Below are positions 8,558-15,867 of a DNA stretch of 64,000 nt, piece after piece. The notes under the pieces were generated by a model that did not search any database, had not been told where the DNA came from, and saw nothing but the letters and a program-made list of their open reading frames with translations. Origin of the DNA: Caminibacter mediatlanticus TB-2 (GTDB taxonomy: Bacteria; Campylobacterota; Campylobacteria; Campylobacterales; Nautiliaceae); the NCBI RefSeq assembly GCF_005843985.1, contig NZ_CP040463.1, positions 601,001 to 665,000 on the forward strand. Direction: 5' to 3'. Position 1 is the first letter of the stretch. The number at the start of each line of letters is the position of its first letter. The position numbers and the translations under genes were made by a program.

Positions 8558-9953
8558 ATAGTTTCTCCATTTCTTCTGATAATTGGTGTGATGCTTTTTC
8601 TACTTTTTTGAATGTTGCAATTATATCATCTTTTTTCTTAATACATGTTTTATTTTCTGTACAAGTTAGAGCATTATTTGTTAATTCGTGAATTTGTGGA
8701 TGAATTTTGTCTTTAATAATTTTATATGATGGAAGACAACCAACTTTTTTAGCTGTTATTTCATTATTTAACCATTTACCAAATTCACAATTAGTAGGAG
8801 GTACTTTTTCGATAGGTTCTTCTTCAACTACTGCTTCGTAAGCATTGAGTTTATAAATTAGATGAGAAAGTTTAGCTAAATCTAAAAACATTCTTGTTAA
8901 AGCAAAATCAACATTTCTTCTATTTTCCATAGCTTTATCTCTAAATCCTATAACAAGATTGCTTACTAAATCTATATCTTCTTTTGAAGAGTTTGCCATA
9001 TTAGTAATTGTTTCAGCATTTGCTTGAATTTCACTTGTTTCTTGTTGAAGAGTTTTAATTGTGATTGAAATTTCACTTGTTGCTTTTTGAGTTCTCTCAG
9101 CAAGTTTTCTAATTTCATCAGCAACAACTGCAAATCCTCTTCCATGTTCACCAGCTCTTGCAGCTTCAATTGCAGCATTAAGTGCAAGAAGATTTGTTTG
9201 GTCAGCAATATCTGTAATTAATTCTACAATTTTTCCAATCTCTTCTGCTCTTTGAGATAACATATGAATTGCTTCGTTTGTATGATATATAAATTCAATT
9301 AATTCATTTAATACATTTGATAAATTCTCTATTTTTGTAGCTGAATCATCAGCCCCATTGTAAATATCTTGTGATAATTCATCGATTCTTTCCATAAATG
9401 CTTTTAGTTTAGTATTAAATGATTGTTTAATATCACTAATTTGTTGTTTAACTCCACCACCAAGGTTATTAAGTGTTATAAACAGTTCACTTCTATTTTG
9501 CTCTTTTATAGCAGTAGAGATAGCTTTTACTGCTTCATTTATCATTTCAGCTGTTGCTCTAAATCTTCCTTTATATCCTTGAAGTGCAATATCTCTATAA
9601 TCGATTCCACTCTCAGCTGCGTGAATTGATTCTTTAATATCTCTTTCAAATGCTTCAAGTTGGTCAAGTAAATCATTTACATCCCATGCAAAATTATAAT
9701 ATGGGCTACTATGAGGAATATTTGTTATTCTTTCGTTAAAATCACCATTTGCTGCTTTTTTTATTACATATTGAATTTTTTGTAATAATTCATCATTTGA
9801 ATTTTCTTTTTCTTTTTTAGATAAAGGTAATAGAGTAATAATTATTCCGATAATCCCAAGACCACCAATGATATAATCTCCTTTATAAACACCATATCCA
9901 CTTACTACTAAAAATAAAATTGATGCAATTGTATTAAAAATTTTATAGTTCAT
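8526..9953 (-). CDS. Methyl-accepting chemotaxis protein with C-terminal zinc-binding CZB domain (CetA-like)
   Basis: The 475-aa protein has two short hydrophobic stretches at the N-terminus (about 7-25 and 28-45), with almost no periplasmic loop, then a HAMP-like region. The signalling hairpin tip [19 protein letters not shown]... runs through [16 protein letters not shown]. After about residue 350 comes a CZB domain: His in KLSHLIYK, Cys in NCEFGKW, His in IHPQIHEL and His in KASHQL, the four expected zinc ligands. The gene follows a PAS-domain gene with an 11-base overlap. This matches the split CetA/CetB energy-taxis receptor of Campylobacter, in which the receptor has no sensing loop of its own. 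Confidence 0.85.
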   Translation of the reverse strand: MNYKIFNTIASILFLVVSGYGVYKGDYIIGGLGIIGIIITLLPLSKKEKENSNDELLQKIQYVIKKAANGDFNERITNIPHSSPYYNFAWDVNDLLDQLEAFERDIKESIHAAESGIDYRDIALQGYKGRFRATAEMINEAVKAISTAIKEQNRSELFITLNNLGGGVKQQISDIKQSFNTKLKAFMERIDELSQDIYNGADDSATKIENLSNVLNELIEFIYHTNEAIHMLSQRAEEIGKIVELITDIADQTNLLALNAAIEAARAGEHGRGFAVVADEIRKLAERTQKATSEISITIKTLQQETSEIQANAETITNMANSSKEDIDLVSNLVIGFRDKAMENRRNVDFALTRMFLDLAKLSHLIYKLNAYEAVVEEEPIEKVPPTNCEFGKWLNNEITAKKVGCLPSYKIIKDKIHPQIHELTNNALTCTENKTCIKKKDDIIATFKKVEKASHQLSEEMEKLFEEYTKQPCN

Positions 9954-10476
9954 TGATAATTCCTTTTTGGATTTTTATCATTAATTCATTAAAAGTTAAC
10001 TGTTTTGATTTTAAAAGTTCATTTACAGCATTTAGTGAGGCATCCATACCTTGTGAATCTTCTATTGATTTAAGTTTTGAATAAAGTGGCTCTATTATAC
10101 TTCTAAAAGATTCAATTGGTTTTCTTCTTACAGAATAGTATCCAATAATATTATTATTTACATCAAAAGTAGGGGAAATATTGGCAAAAACCCAGTAATA
10201 TCCTCCATCTTTTCGTAAGTTTTTAACAAACCCAAACCACTCTTTTCCATTTTGGATATGGTCATAAAGAATTTTAAATGCACATCTTGGCATATCAGGG
10301 TGTCTAAGGATATTATGTGGTTTTCCAAGAAGTTCATTTTCCTCATATCCACTTATTTCAATAAAAATTTTATTTCCATATAAAATTCTACTTTTTGTAT
10401 CTGTTTTTGAAACAATAAAGTCTTCTTCTTTAAGTAAAACCTCTTTGTTTGTTGGAGTTACCGATGGTTTTTTCAT
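9943..10476 (-). CDS. Aer/CetB-like PAS sensor for energy taxis
   Basis: A single PAS domain of the Aer type fills about residues 15-120: [28 protein letters not shown], and a W in [12 protein letters not shown]. In Aer and CetB this PAS binds FAD and reports redox state. The 177-aa product has no membrane segment, and a helical tail (about 135-177) could contact the receptor. Its end overlaps the chemoreceptor gene, so the two probably work as one bipartite receptor. A second, similar PAS protein sits at 30793-31221. Confidence 0.8.
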   Translation of the reverse strand: MKKPSVTPTNKEVLLKEEDFIVSKTDTKSRILYGNKIFIEISGYEENELLGKPHNILRHPDMPRCAFKILYDHIQNGKEWFGFVKNLRKDGGYYWVFANISPTFDVNNNIIGYYSVRRKPIESFRSIIEPLYSKLKSIEDSQGMDASLNAVNELLKSKQLTFNELMIKIQKGIINEL

Positions 10477-10852
10477 TTAAACTCTCCTTTAATTTTACGG
10501 CATCGATTCCTAAAATTGCCACTTCTTCAATTTCATTAAAATTTGAAATTAAATAAACAATTTTAGTATCAAGCAAATATTCGTTGGCAATTTTTTGGAA
10601 ACTTGATGCCTTTTGGAGTATATCGGTAAAAATATATTTTGCTTTAAGGTTTGAGACAAAAATTAATTCTTTTATATTAGAAATTATAACTCCATAAGGA
10701 ATATTATTATTTTTGCAAAAATTAAATAATTCAAGTGAAGAATCACAATAATGGAATATTAAAGTTGAATTATTAGGAGAGTTTTTAATATCATCTAATG
10801 TTTTAACTCTAAAAAAAGTCTCTTTGCAAAATGGTTTTTCAAGAATTAGCAT
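10430..10852 (-). CDS. Conserved hypothetical protein
   Basis: I start at the ATG at 10852, because AAGGAG lies just before it; an in-frame ATG further up (10882) falls inside the preceding gene. The 140-aa product alternates strands and helices (TLIFHYCDSS, IPYGVIISN, KYIFTDILQ, TKIVYLISN) like a small Rossmann-type or receiver-like fold. It has no catalytic motif that I recognise. Its 3' end overlaps the PAS gene by 47 bases, so it belongs to the same transcript and may be linked to energy taxis. The function is unknown. Confidence 0.6.
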   Translation of the reverse strand: MLILEKPFCKETFFRVKTLDDIKNSPNNSTLIFHYCDSSLELFNFCKNNNIPYGVIISNIKELIFVSNLKAKYIFTDILQKASSFQKIANEYLLDTKIVYLISNFNEIEEVAILGIDAVKLKESLNEKTIGNSNKQRGFT

Positions 10853-11042
10853 AACACTCCTTGCATATATTTTTTCCATCAATTTTTTTTATTTCATTTT
10901 TAGGATAAAATGTTTTACATTTATCACATAAAATTAAGTCTTGTGATTCATCTTTTTTTTCTTCATTATTAACTTTTGGTTTTTTAATAAAAAAATAATA
11001 AATTGCTCCAATAATTAGTAATAAGATGATTATTTTGCCCAT
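10839..11042 (-). CDS. Small membrane-anchored zinc-ribbon protein (PP0621-like)
   Basis: This 67-aa protein has one N-terminal membrane helix (about 4-19) followed by a charged linker and a four-Cys ribbon, CDKC and CKEC, separated by about 17 residues. It resembles the PP0621 family, which is of unknown function. It overlaps rsmG upstream by 13 bases and the next gene downstream by 14, so it is translationally coupled within the ribA operon. Confidence 0.65.
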   Translation of the reverse strand: MGKIIILLLIIGAIYYFFIKKPKVNNEEKKDESQDLILCDKCKTFYPKNEIKKIDGKNICKECYANS

Positions 11043-11560
11043 TTTTCTCCTTTAATAAATAAATAATTTCTATTACCTCTGCTTATAATAGAAGCATCAA
11101 TATCTTGTAATTCATCTAAAACATTTGAACCTTTATATAAAAGTATTGTACTATCTTTTTTTAAAAAAGGTTTTATTATTTTTAAAATATCATTTGTTTT
11201 CATTACAGCCCGACTTGTTATTAAATCTACTTTTGGTAAATTAGCTTTTTCAACTCTATCTCTAATAACTTCTACATTTTTTAAATTAAGAATTGTTTTA
11301 ATGTAATTTAAAAAGCTATATCTTTTTTTAAGGGGTTCAACTAAATACCATTTGGTATTTGGCATAGCAATTGCTAAGATTAATCCTGGAAATCCAGCAC
11401 CTGTGCCAATATCAATTGCTGTTTTAGAATCTTTTATTTTTTCAAGTGGATATAGACTATCTTCTATTTGTTTTTTTATTTCATCTTCATTATAATTTGT
11501 AAGTTTATGTGTTTTATTCCATTTGAGTAATTCGTTTGTAAATATTTCAAATTTATTCAT
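11030..11560 (-). CDS. rsmG: 16S rRNA (guanine527-N7)-methyltransferase RsmG
   Basis: The 176-aa protein carries the GidB/RsmG signatures: LTNYNEDE near 20, an SAM-binding IDIGTGAGFPGL near 50, VEPLKKRYSFL near 74, and TSRAV near 115. RsmG methylates G527 of 16S rRNA, the base whose loss of methylation confers low-level streptomycin resistance. It is slightly shorter than the E. coli enzyme, as is usual in Campylobacterota. It follows ribA by 8 bases, the same order as in Campylobacter jejuni as I recall it. Confidence 0.93.
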   Translation of the reverse strand: MNKFEIFTNELLKWNKTHKLTNYNEDEIKKQIEDSLYPLEKIKDSKTAIDIGTGAGFPGLILAIAMPNTKWYLVEPLKKRYSFLNYIKTILNLKNVEVIRDRVEKANLPKVDLITSRAVMKTNDILKIIKPFLKKDSTILLYKGSNVLDELQDIDASIISRGNRNYLFIKGEKWAK

Positions 11561-11568
11561 AATCTCTC

Positions 11569-12126
11569 CTATAATTTGTGACCAAGTTTTTCCTTTTTTG
11601 TTTTAAGATATTTTTCATTATAAGGATTAGGAGTTGGTTTAATGGGAATTCTTTTTACAACCTCTATATTTTTTAGGCTAAATTCTTTTTTGGGATTGTT
11701 AGTTAGAAGTTTTATTTTTTTTATATTAAATTCTTTTAAAATCTCTTCTACTATACTAAAATCTCTTAGATCTGCTTCAAATCCAAGTTGATGGTTTGCT
11801 TCAACTGTATCAAACCCCTTATCTTGAAGTGCATAAGCATTTACTTTATTAAAAAGACCAATTCCTCTTCCTTCTTGTCTTAAATAAATTATCATTCCTC
11901 CATTTTCATTTATAATTTCCATAGCCTTTTGGAGTTGTTCGCCACAATCACATTTTAAACTTCCTAACGCATCTCCTGTTAAACATTCACTATGGATTCT
12001 AACAATTGGAATTTCAGGTAAATTTTCAGTAAATATAACTAAATGTTCTTTATCATTTTCTTTAAAAGATTGAATTTTAAAGTTACCAAACTTTGTAGGA
12101 AGATTAGCAATTTTAGATTTTTCCAT
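11569..12126 (-). CDS. ribA: GTP cyclohydrolase II
   Basis: This 185-aa stand-alone RibA opens riboflavin synthesis by converting GTP to 2,5-diamino-6-ribosylamino-pyrimidinone phosphate. The zinc cysteines are in ECLTGDALGSLKCDC, and the GTP-binding and catalytic segment is YLRQEGRGIGL, followed by DLRDF and LTNNPKK. There is no fused DHBP synthase (RibB) domain. It is the first gene of a leftward operon reaching rodA and shares a 57-bp divergent promoter region with argF. Confidence 0.95.
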   Translation of the reverse strand: MEKSKIANLPTKFGNFKIQSFKENDKEHLVIFTENLPEIPIVRIHSECLTGDALGSLKCDCGEQLQKAMEIINENGGMIIYLRQEGRGIGLFNKVNAYALQDKGFDTVEANHQLGFEADLRDFSIVEEILKEFNIKKIKLLTNNPKKEFSLKNIEVVKRIPIKPTPNPYNEKYLKTKKEKLGHKL

Positions 12127-12183
12127 AAATTACCTTTTTTTGATAAAATTATATCTTAATAAAAATTACTCAAAGGATAAATA
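12127..12183. promoter_or_regulatory. Divergent promoter region ribA/argF
   Basis: Rightward, TGATAAAAT (12141-12149) is an extended -10 for argF. Leftward, the complement of 12148-12153 reads TATAAT, a -10 for ribA. The two -10 elements nearly touch, so the polymerases may exclude each other. No clear -35 boxes are visible, as is common in this phylum. Confidence 0.5.
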
Positions 12184-13125
12184 TTGAGACACTTTTTAAG
12201 TTTAATAGATTATACCAAAGAAGAGATAAAAGAGATTATTGATTTAGCTTTTCAAATAAAAAAAGAGACAAAAAATAGGATTTTTAAGCCATATTTAAAA
12301 AATTATCAACTTGCTATGATATTTGAGAAAAGCTCAACTCGAACAAGAGTATCTTTTGAAGTTGGAATTAATCAGCTTGGAGGAAATGGAATTTTTTTAA
12401 GCTCTCGTGATATACAGCTTGGAAGGGGAGAGCCAATTAAAGATACTGCAAGAGTTATTAGTAGAATGGTTGATATGATTATGATTAGGACTTTTGGGCA
12501 AGAAAGACTTGAAGAATTTGCTAAATATTCAAAAGTGCCTGTAATTAATGGACTTACTGATAAATGTCATCCCGTCCAATTACTTGCAGATTTAATGACA
12601 ATGATTGAATATAAAAAATTTGATTTTGATAATCCTCAAAAAACAGTAGTAGTTTATATTGGGGATGGAAATAATATGGCAAATTCTTGGGTTATTTTAG
12701 CAAGTAAGCTTGGATTTAATTTAAGAGTTGCAACTCCAAAAGGGTATGAAATAGATGAAGATATTAAACAAAAAGCATTAGAATTTGCTAAACAAAGTGG
12801 GGCTAAGATAGAATTTTTATATGATGTAAAAGAAGCAATAAAAAATGCTGATGTTGTGACTACTGATACTTGGGTTAGTATGGGGCAAGAAGATGAAAAA
12901 GAAAAAAGAATAAGTGATTTTAAAGGATTTGAAGTTAATAGTGAATTGATGAATTTAGCAAAAAAAGATGCGATTTTTCTTCATTGTCTTCCAGCATATA
13001 GAGGGTATGAAGTTAGTGAAGAAGTTTTTGAAAAACATTCAAATGAGATATTTGATGAGGCGGAAAATAGACTTCACGCTCAAAAAGGATTAATGGTATG
13101 GCTAATGAGACAGCTAAAAAATTAA
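12184..13125 (+). CDS. argF: Ornithine carbamoyltransferase
   Basis: The 313-aa enzyme makes citrulline from ornithine and carbamoyl phosphate. Diagnostic motifs are the carbamoyl-phosphate loop SSTRTR near 55, HPVQLLAD near 134, and the ornithine-binding [12 protein letters not shown] near 272. The start is a TTG at 12184 behind AAAGGA, and no better ATG exists nearby. Its last 28 bases overlap the next gene. Confidence 0.95.
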   Translation: MRHFLSLIDYTKEEIKEIIDLAFQIKKETKNRIFKPYLKNYQLAMIFEKSSTRTRVSFEVGINQLGGNGIFLSSRDIQLGRGEPIKDTARVISRMVDMIMIRTFGQERLEEFAKYSKVPVINGLTDKCHPVQLLADLMTMIEYKKFDFDNPQKTVVVYIGDGNNMANSWVILASKLGFNLRVATPKGYEIDEDIKQKALEFAKQSGAKIEFLYDVKEAIKNADVVTTDTWVSMGQEDEKEKRISDFKGFEVNSELMNLAKKDAIFLHCLPAYRGYEVSEEVFEKHSNEIFDEAENRLHAQKGLMVWLMRQLKN

Positions 13126-13469
13126 ATACAAATACAGTTGTAGAGTGTAAAGAGTTTGAAGTTTTACAAGGAGATTTAAATGAGCCAATTTGGGTTATGA
13201 TTACTCCTGATAATAATTTAAAGGTAGTGTTATCTCCTGAGGAATATGATAAATTAATAGAGAGTTTAAAAAACAGTTTAAAAGAAAACTTAGAATTAAA
13301 GCTTGAAAAAGCAATTTTAAGTGAATTTCCAATAGATTATGATGATGTAAAAGCAGTTGTTTTAGAAGAGATGAAAAAATCAGATAAATCAATTAAAGAG
13401 ATAGTTGAAAAAGTAAAGCTTGAACATCCTAATCTTTTTTACAATTTAGACCTCGATAAAATCTTTTAA
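13098..13469 (+). CDS. Conserved Campylobacterota protein, DUF2603/UPF0763-like
   Basis: The 123-aa acidic, mainly helical protein begins at an ATG inside the end of argF. It has an N-terminal strand region ([17 protein letters not shown]) and then [22 protein letters not shown], followed by [13 protein letters not shown]. This pattern matches my memory of the UPF0763/DUF2603 proteins confined to Campylobacterota; I am moderately sure. There is no membrane segment or cofactor motif. The function is unknown. Confidence 0.6.
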   Translation: MANETAKKLNTNTVVECKEFEVLQGDLNEPIWVMITPDNNLKVVLSPEEYDKLIESLKNSLKENLELKLEKAILSEFPIDYDDVKAVVLEEMKKSDKSIKEIVEKVKLEHPNLFYNLDLDKIF

Positions 13470-13499
13470 AAAATAATTTTTTTCTTTTCATTTTTTTTC

Positions 13500-13528
13500 T
13501 TGACAAATAACAAAGTTTAGCTTATAAT
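13500..13528 (+). promoter_or_regulatory. Consensus sigma-70 promoter of the selenocysteine peroxiredoxin gene
   Basis: TTGACA (13500-13505) and TATAAT (13523-13528) are both perfect consensus with a 17-base spacer. Transcription would start near 13535, right at the first leader hairpin. This is one of the strongest promoters in the window. Confidence 0.88.
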
Positions 13529-13534
13529 ATTGAA

Positions 13535-13599
13535 TGGGAATAATCCCAAAAGTATTACTCACAGGTTGTGAGTAATCCAAAAAAAAAGCTCAGGTGAGC
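13535..13599 (+). promoter_or_regulatory. Structured leader with three successive hairpins
   Basis: Hairpin 1: TGGGA (13535-13539), loop ATAA, TCCCA (13544-13548). Hairpin 2: ATTACTCACA (13554-13563), loop GGT, TGTGAGTAAT (13567-13576), a perfect 10-bp stem. Hairpin 3: GCTC (13588-13591), loop AGGT, GAGC (13596-13599), ending directly before the ribosome site AAGGAGG (13600-13606). They fill nearly the whole leader. They could stabilise the mRNA, bind a regulator, or (hairpin 2 as DNA) serve as an operator downstream of the start site. Confidence 0.65.
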
Positions 13600-13611
13600 A
13601 AGGAGGAAAAA

Positions 13612-14304
13612 ATGGAAGAAGTAGTAAAAACACAAGAAGGTGTATTAGTATTAAAGAATATGCCAGAATTTAAAATGGAAGCATATGATGCAGCAACAGG
13701 TCATTATACAGAAGTTAGCAGTGAAGATTATAAAGGAAAATGGACAGTAATTTGTTTCTATCCAGCAGATTTTACATTTGTTTGACCTACTGAAATAGCT
13801 GCCGTGAATGCAGCATTACCATTCTTTAAAGAACTTGGAGTAGAGGTTTTAGCAGTATCAACAGATACAAAATTCTCACATAAAAGATTTGTAGAAACTG
13901 AACCATTATTAAAAGATTTAAAACTTACATTAGCATCAGACCCAACATTAGAAGTTACAAAAAAATTTGGAGTTTTAATAGAGGGTGCAGGACTTGCGCT
14001 TAGAGGAAGATTTTTAATTAATCCAGATGGACAAATAGTAGCTGAGGAAGTTCAATCACCACCAGTTGGAAGAAGTGTAAAAGAGTTTTTAAGACAAGTT
14101 ATGGCACATCAATATGCATACAAAACAGGAGAAGTTTGTCCAGCAAACTGGAAACCTGGTAAAAAAACATTACCTGTAAATACAGATATAGAACCAATGA
14201 CAGGAAATGTTGGAAAATATGTAACATTAGAAGATTTAATTGATGAAAATGATGTAAAAGAAATGAAAGAGATGTTAGAAAAATTTAAAGAAATTTCTAA
14301 ATAA
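13612..14304 (+). CDS. Selenocysteine-containing 2-Cys-type peroxiredoxin (UGA at 13783-13785 read as Sec)
   Basis: The frame runs from ATG 13612 (AAGGAGG five bases ahead) to TAA 14304, interrupted only by UGA at codon 58. The context FTFV-U-PTEI aligns exactly with FTFV-C-PTEI of the paralogue at 14846-15592, where the Cys is the peroxidatic residue of AhpC/Tsa peroxiredoxins. Read through, the product has 230 residues, the same as the paralogue without its N-terminal extension. The resolving Cys is Cys176 (EVCPANW). A SECIS-like hairpin follows the UGA. The enzyme would reduce H2O2 and organic peroxides with a selenol. An in-frame GTG at 13594 is an alternative start but lies in hairpin 3. 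Annotation pipelines would split this gene in two at the UGA. Confidence 0.87.
13783..13824 (+). promoter_or_regulatory. UGA codon plus bacterial SECIS element
   Basis: After UGA (13783-13785), GCUGC (13798-13802) pairs with GCAGC (13810-13814) around the loop CGUGAAU. The loop GU is 19-20 bases after the UGA, close to the position of GU in the E. coli fdhF SECIS. GAA (13792-13794) may pair with UUC (13822-13824) as a lower stem. In the cysteine paralogue the same codons read GCAGCA AUG AAU GCAGCA, which cannot form this stem and lacks the loop GU. I could not identify a clear bulged U as in fdhF. Confidence 0.8.
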
Positions 14305-14325
14305 TCTCTTTCTTTTTTCTAAATT

Positions 14326-14342
14326 AGCCAGAAGGCTTTTTT
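14326..14342 (+). terminator. Intrinsic terminator after the Sec peroxiredoxin gene
   Basis: AGCC (14326-14329), loop AGAA, GGCT (14334-14337), followed by a run of T. The stem is short but G/C-rich for this genome and lies 22 bases past the stop codon. Confidence 0.65.
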
Positions 14343-14365
14343 ATAAAAAAGATAGAAAGGATAGT

Positions 14366-14761
14366 ATGAAAAATTTAAAAAGTTTACTTGAAAGTACTGA
14401 ATTAAAAATTACACCTCAAAGACTTGCAATATTAAAAGAATTAGAAAATTTTGGACATGCAACTATTGAGGAGATTTATGAAAATATTAAAGAGATATTC
14501 CCTTCAATCTCTCTTGCAACTATTTATAAAAATATTAATGCCCTAAAAGAAGCAGGCATTATTTGTGAAATATGTACTCCATATAAAAATAAATATGAAA
14601 TAAATAAAGGAGAACATGGTCATTTTATATGTGCTAAATGTGGAAATATTGAAGATTTTGAATTAACTGATGAGATGATAAAATCGATTGAGAATAAATA
14701 TCCAAATACTAAAAAAGAGATTTATATCTATGGAGTGTGTGAAAATTGTAATAAAAACTAA
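14366..14761 (+). CDS. perR: Fur-family peroxide-type regulator (PerR-like)
   Basis: The 131-aa protein has the Fur architecture: a winged helix at about 10-80 (LKITPQRLAILKEL, ISLATIYKNINALKEAG) and a C-terminal metal and dimer domain with HGHFICAKCG and VCENC, giving the two CxxC pairs of the structural zinc site. Its position between two peroxiredoxin genes argues for PerR rather than Fur. It probably represses one or both, releasing on iron-catalysed oxidation. ATG 14366 follows AAAGGATAGT. Distinguishing PerR from Fur by sequence alone is not secure. Confidence 0.8.
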   Translation: MKNLKSLLESTELKITPQRLAILKELENFGHATIEEIYENIKEIFPSISLATIYKNINALKEAGIICEICTPYKNKYEINKGEHGHFICAKCGNIEDFELTDEMIKSIENKYPNTKKEIYIYGVCENCNKN

Positions 14762-14791
14762 TGGAAAAAAATTATTTATTAGAAAAAAGTA

Positions 14792-14826
14792 TTGACAATC
14801 GGTTGCTATTTTATTATAATATAAAA
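14792..14826 (+). promoter_or_regulatory. Promoter of the cysteine peroxiredoxin gene with overlapping inverted repeat
   Basis: TTGACA (14792-14797) and TATAAT (14815-14820) are perfect consensus with 17 bases between. The -10 box is the centre of TTTTAT-N6-ATAAAA (14809-14826), a perfect inverted repeat and a candidate PerR-type operator. In such AT-rich DNA the repeat could be chance. Confidence 0.75.
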
Positions 14827-14845
14827 AAACAAAAAGGAGTGGCAA

Positions 14846-15592
14846 ATGGCTTGCGAAAAAGATACAAAAGAATTAAATAAAACAACAAAAGAGGAAAAAA
14901 TGGAAGAAGTAGTAAAAACACAAGAAGGTGTATTAGTATTAAAGAATATGCCAGAATTTAAAATGGAAGCATATGATGCAGCAACAGGTCATTATACAGA
15001 AGTTAGCAGTGAAGATTATAAAGGAAAATGGACAGTAATTTGTTTCTATCCAGCAGACTTTACATTTGTATGTCCAACTGAGATTGCAGCAATGAATGCA
15101 GCACTTCCAATTTTAAAAGAACTTGGAGTAGAAGTTTTAGCAGTATCAACAGATACAAAATTCTCACATAAAAGATTTGTAGAGACTGAACCATTACTAA
15201 AAGATTTAAAATTAACTATTGCAGCGGATCCAACAGGTGAGGTTACAAGAAAATTTGGTGTAATGATTGAGGGTGCAGGACTTGCACTTAGAGGAAGATT
15301 TTTAATTAATCCAGATGGACAAATAGTTGCTGAGGAAGTTCAATCACCACCAGTTGGAAGAAGTGTAAAAGAATTTGTAAGACAAATTATGGCACATCAA
15401 TATGCATACAAAACAGGAGAAGTTTGTCCAGCAAACTGGAAACCTGGCAAAAAAACACTTCCTGTAAATACAGATATTGAACCAATGACAGGTAATGTTG
15501 GAAAATATGTAACATTAGAAGATTTAATTGATGAAAATGATGTAAAAGAAATGAAAGAGATGTTAGAAAAATTTAAAGAAATCTCTAAATAG
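14846..15592 (+). CDS. 2-Cys peroxiredoxin, AhpC/Tsa family (cysteine paralogue)
   Basis: The 248-aa protein has peroxidatic Cys in FTFVCPTEIAA (about residue 76) and resolving Cys in GEVCPANWKP (about residue 194), typical of 2-Cys peroxiredoxins that reduce peroxides through a disulfide. ATG 14846 follows AAGGAG and lies about 20 bases behind the start site of its promoter. An internal ATG at 14900, at the point where similarity to the Sec gene starts, is a second possible start. The 18-residue extension carries an extra Cys at position 3. The first 160 bases from ATG 14900 and the last 120 bases are almost identical to the Sec gene. Its stop overlaps the next gene by one base. Confidence 0.95.
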   Translation: MACEKDTKELNKTTKEEKMEEVVKTQEGVLVLKNMPEFKMEAYDAATGHYTEVSSEDYKGKWTVICFYPADFTFVCPTEIAAMNAALPILKELGVEVLAVSTDTKFSHKRFVETEPLLKDLKLTIAADPTGEVTRKFGVMIEGAGLALRGRFLINPDGQIVAEEVQSPPVGRSVKEFVRQIMAHQYAYKTGEVCPANWKPGKKTLPVNTDIEPMTGNVGKYVTLEDLIDENDVKEMKEMLEKFKEISK

Positions 15593-15867
15593 TGGTCATT
15601 ACAAATCTAATTTTAGATTTTGACCTTCCTTTTGTTTTTTCTTTAAAAGAAAGAAGAAAAATAATAAATTCTATAAAAGATAAACTTAAAAAATTTAATC
15701 TTTCTATTCTTGATATTTCAGGAGAATATCCAAAAGAAGCAAGTATTGCTATTTGTTATTTAGCTCATAATGAAAAACAAGCACATCAGATAAAAGAAAG
15801 AATAGAAGAGTTTTTATATAAAAACTTTCCAGAGATTGAATTTAATATTGAATATGAAATAATTTAA
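15592..15867 (+). CDS. DUF503 family protein (YlxP-like)
   Basis: The 91-aa protein matches DUF503: a first strand ILDFDLPFVFSLKERRKII, then SILDISGEYPKEASIAICY, and a C-terminal helix with KERIEEFL and a final strand. The fold is a small ferredoxin-like domain; B. subtilis YlxP sits in a translation operon, but no reaction is known. The start is a GTG sharing its first base with the stop of the peroxiredoxin gene, implying coupled translation. Its end overlaps the convergent pyk by 4 bases. Confidence 0.75.
   Translation: MVITNLILDFDLPFVFSLKERRKIINSIKDKLKKFNLSILDISGEYPKEASIAICYLAHNEKQAHQIKERIEEFLYKNFPEIEFNIEYEII

Noticed and set aside
8972..9208. 78-aa ORF inside the chemoreceptor gene
   Set aside because: It is a frame shadow of the signalling hairpin; the Leu/Gln/Lys-rich sequence reflects the coding strand of the true gene.
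13804..14304. Separate 166-aa peroxiredoxin gene starting at GTG 13804
   Set aside because: The GTG lies in the SECIS loop, lacks a ribosome site, and would give a protein without the active site. Reading through the UGA explains both halves.
13612..14304. Peroxiredoxin pseudogene with a nonsense mutation
   Set aside because: Only one stop is present, it hits the catalytic Cys codon exactly, the rest is intact and conservative, the promoter and ribosome site are consensus, and a SECIS-like hairpin follows.
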